Below are positions 61,086 to 64,000 of a DNA stretch of 64,000 bases, piece after piece; position 1 is the first letter of the stretch; each line of letters opens with the position of its first letter. The stretch comes from Gonatopus flavifemur (taxonomy: Eukaryota > Arthropoda > Insecta > Hymenoptera > Dryinidae): contig JAFFJZ010000006.1 in the NCBI GenBank assembly GCA_018340375.1, forward strand, positions 25,612,001-25,676,000. Reading direction: 5' to 3'. The position numbers were made by a program, and so were the translations under genes. The notes beneath the pieces are model-generated. The model ran no database searches and had not been told where the DNA came from. It saw only the letters and a list, made by a program, of their open reading frames with translations.

Positions 61086-62002
61086 GTATTCAACTCTTCT
61101 TTGATGCATTCAGAATTAACATCAGCCATCACAGAAAAAAGGAATTCAATAAAAAAAGGAGGATTCAAGGATGAAGATTAATGAGGATTTTATCTTTCAT
61201 CAAAGATTGATGGATACGGGAGAACACCACATATGCTTGTGTTGTACCTTTCCAACGTTTTCTTTTAGATTCGCGTCTATCATCGAAGATACCTATACTT
61301 TTGCAGAATTTTTTCCTGATAATTCTCAAAATGATGTCTATAAAATAGTTATAGAATTCAAACTTCCGATCGTGTCATCTTGTTTTAATCCCAAGACCTC
61401 CTATACCACCGCATCGAATATTCCTCCCGCGAAAAATGTCGGCAACGTGTATTTTCATGATGAAGCATTGAACATGAACGAGTGTACCTACCATTGAGAA
61501 AACCTCAACCGTTCGATTTCCTTCATTCCTTCCCTTCCTCAACGGAGAAACGACTGGAATTTTAAATTGAGAATTGAAACTTGTAAGATAAGCTCGAAGA
61601 AGGAAAAATAATTGATCAAACCCACGAACGATGATGTATTTTTTTTCCTTTTACTCTATTTCCAACGTCACGTTTTTGCGCGTATAACGCGTATATAGCG
61701 CATGCATATAATCGAGAACAATGAACTTTTATCGCTGAGAAAGTTGAAAAGTATGTGACATTTTTGTTGCGTTCAAAGCGTGTAGGTTTTTTTTTCCATG
61801 CATTAATTGTGTGAATATTGATTTTAAAAGTTATTGCGATATATAGCGTACATGTTGTTAAACTAACTTAAACCAGGTGCTCTTGCGGTGCTCGTAATTC
61901 AGACAGGTGACGCTTTTTGTATATAATAGCGCATATAAATGGAGAAAAATATGTATGGTAGAACCAGCAATATAAGAATTGTCAATATTTTATTGCTGGT
62001 TA
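61086..62002. other. Gene-free stretch
   Basis: The 108-codon + frame (61,171-61,497) starts MKINEDFIFHQRLMDTGEHH. It lacks recognisable domains and splice partners, so it is left unannotated as a gene. Confidence 0.35.
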
Positions 62003-62239
62003 CACTGTAAAAAAAATTTGTTGAATTCCAAACAAAAATGCTTGGAAATTTACAAACTTGGTTTGGAAAAATAATTTCCGAACCTTTTTTGTAAATTGCT
62101 GAACAAAAAATTGTGAATTCTCAAAAATCACAAAATTTTTTGAATGTTTACAAACTTTTGTTTGGTAATTTACAAAAAAAGTTTGTGTAAAAAATTGCCA
62201 AACTTCTGTGGCAGTTTAGGAAGTATATTTTTTACAGTG
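62003..62239. mobile_element. MITE with CACTGTAAAAAA tips and TA flanks
   Basis: Starts CACTGTAAAAAAAATTTG and ends ATTTTTTACAGTG; TA lies on both sides (62,001-62,002 and 62,240-62,241). The interior has repeated CAAACTT/AATTTACAAA words in both orientations. No coding frame. Confidence 0.75.
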
Positions 62240-62794
62240 TATGCAATAATTTGTTGTTCGTACAGCAAGTCACTTGTTAAAATGACAATATGAGTTGCCA
62301 ATTGGACTCACAATAAACATTGTTGATCTGACAAAACAATATCAAGCAGCGACAATAATAAGTATCACAGAATTAACAAAAAAAATCGCCGTAACGAAAT
62401 CCATTTATTGTCAAAACAGCTTTATATTTTGAACGTATAAAGCGGTATAAATCATTCCCGTGAGAAATTAATTTTGATCCACTTCAGGAGACAGTTTAAA
62501 AATGATATACAAGTGACATACATTCTTCTACAAATCCTTCTTCGATGCAGTTTTTCTTGAATTCACAAGCATAGAAATTAATCCCGGATTCTAATTGATT
62601 AAAAAACCTTACATGAGTTTAACAAACAAATTTTACGAGTTTCATTCGTTTCTGACAAAATTCCTGTGATTCAAATCCTGATTCATTTATTCAATGTGCA
62701 CAATTTTATGTTTGTCTTGAATATATTTTCATCGTTAACTCTCAACAAAGTCGAGGATTACCAAATAAATCGGAATTTAAGTACTCAATTGTCA

Positions 62795-62867
62795 GCTTGG
62801 AGGTCTGCTGATCTGATCAAAGCTGTGATTCCCACTCGGAGGACCCGGGTTCGAATCTCGCTCAAGC
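62795..62867 (+). tRNA. tRNA-like sequence (degenerate; tRNA relic or SINE head)
   Basis: 73 bases from GCTTGGAGG to CTCAAGC. The ends form six of seven acceptor pairs. CCGGGTTCGAATCTCGC is a recognisable T arm/B box with four of five pairs. The A-box region (TGGAGGTCTGCTGATC) fits poorly and the D arm does not fold well. The GACCCGGGTTCGA wording resembles tRNA-Gly. I treat it as a relic or SINE head rather than a working tRNA. Confidence 0.3.
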
Positions 62868-63220
62868 AAGTTTCCAACATTTGAACTTACAATCGCTTTT
62901 CCTTCACATCTGAATCAAACCACATCGTAATAGAATGTTTGTAGGGATAAATTCCGATGAGAAATGTTTGTCCTCATTCAAAAGTAATATTTTTCAAATA
63001 GGTGAATATAAATTATTAATACAACCACATGATATTGCAAAATTCAATATTTGAATTGTTAATAATGTTGACAATATAATATTGTTGCCAGTTTAGCAAT
63101 AGTGACGGTCATATTTTTACGATATTTATTGTGGGTTGATATATAACAATATTTTATTGTCAATTCAGCAATATTATTGTTAGTTTTTTTCTCCATGTAG
63201 AATTGTAGAAATATTGTATT

Positions 63221-63310
63221 GAATCCTATCACGAATGGTGAAATTTCTGATTGAATATGATTGAAACCCTGTTTGAATTTTCTCATCCTTCAATGAGATT
63301 TTATGGATTC
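63221..63310 (+). repeat. Dispersed repeat, second copy
   Basis: CACGAATGGTGAAATTTCTG, ATTGAAACCCTG and TTTTCTCATCCTTCAATGAG match 58,418-58,492. It is followed by GGATTCTTTTTAACAGGGAT, which recalls the ends of the 52-56 kb elements. Confidence 0.6.
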
Positions 63311-63386
63311 TTTTTAACAGGGATTTCAACTTCAGATTTCAGGGGAAAAAAGTTTAAATCTATTTAGATCCCATCAGATATCTGAT

Positions 63387-64000
63387 CCCAGTAAACACAC
63401 GCACGTTATAAAAACGTCCAAAACAGTCAATAACCACACGTTGTGGATTAGTAACATTCTCGCGTTGATTCAACGTAAAAATGTCGCGGCAGATCACGTG
63501 TTTTTCAACCATAAAACAACGTCATATCAACGGTTTGAGCATCGTTTGAAAGACGTCAAATATTGACGTGTCCTAATGATGCGGTTCTAAAACGTGAATT
63601 GAATCCAACAAATTATTTTGAAAACTTTTCATTCAATATCGAGAACAGTAGTATTCCTGAGTATGACAGAATTTGGAAAGTATGCCACACTATTTACCTT
63701 CTTGCTCTTTGTTGAAATTTTAACCATTGTTCGGTTTCGTTCGACATTTTTAGCAGAATATCTTCAATTGAAGTTCAAACACAAGGTGTTATAAACACAT
63801 TTTAAACGCGTGTTTCAAATCCGTTTAAAACACGTTTTTTGAGGACGTCGTTTGATGGTTATTTTTGCATATTAGTTTAAATTACACGTCATTAAAACGT
63901 AATGCCTGGTCGTCTATTTCCCTATCAAATTTCAACTAAAAATCAACGTTATGAAATCAACGACTGACGTCCGTTTGACAGTCTAACGTTCTTTCAACGT
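63387..64000. repeat. AACGT-rich transposon-like sequence, cut by the window end
   Basis: Begins CCCAGTAAACACACGCACGT and then carries ACGT words on both strands every 20-40 bases (AAAACGTCC, GACGTCAAATATTGACGT, AAACACGTTTTTTGAGGACG). The first bases resemble the start of dispersed repeat A (CCCAGCAAACACGAC). No protein frame. Its right end is outside the window. Confidence 0.5.

Overview
This is a stretch of AT-rich eukaryotic nuclear DNA, almost certainly from an insect. The genes are split by short introns (about 50-350 bases) with ordinary GT/AG sites. The recognisable proteins are animal or insect types: DNA polymerase delta subunit 2, a Dimmed/Mist1 bHLH factor, an FBXO7/nutcracker-like F-box protein and a DUF4728-type membrane protein. 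The repeats are insect-like too: two mariner transposons, a tRNA-derived SINE and many small palindromic elements. A hymenopteran is my best guess from gene style and repeat content, but this is inference.

Left part (1-14 kb), gene-rich. On the + strand are the 3' part of a four-helix DUF4728 membrane-protein gene (1-927), then PolD2 with six exons (1910-3664). On the - strand is the two-exon bHLH gene dimm (6309-7527). On the + strand is a three-exon FBXO7/nutcracker-like gene (9745-10726). After it come a frameshifted ankyrin-repeat relic (- strand, about 11.2-11.6 kb) and a convincing first coding exon of an unrecognised - strand gene (13885-13992). A purine/pyrimidine-asymmetric tract lies just inside that gene's first intron.

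Middle part (14-38 kb), gene-poor. I see one mariner relic (18.6-19.2 kb), a possible unannotated promoter/5' exon (about 25.14 kb), a weak small-exon gene model (26.4-27.1 kb) and a perfect double E-box palindrome (27,438). The rest is AT-rich DNA without supported genes.

At 38.46-39.54 kb is the 5' end of a + strand gene whose remaining exons lie outside the window. Its leader carries six short upstream ORFs, two of them bare start-stop pairs. Its first two coding exons encode a Ser/Arg-rich region.

Right part (40-64 kb), a repeat field. Long-armed hairpin elements lie at 40.9, 44.1, 46.0, 47.6, 52.6, 56.1, 57.4, 57.6 and 62.0 kb. Several share CACTG/CACAG-like tips and TA or TTA target duplications. 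The field also has a 121-base tandem array (48.6-49.0 kb), a SINE with a perfect 15-base target duplication (53,336-53,658), and an almost intact mariner (54,547-55,840) with perfect 36-base ends, disabled by one extra T. The window ends inside an AACGT-rich repeat.

The genes do not form a pathway; they are ordinary neighbours. I found no convincing new multi-gene system. The most informative signals are the uORF-loaded leader at 38.5 kb, the hairpin-transposon family with a nested insertion that can be resolved base by base, and the young mariner.
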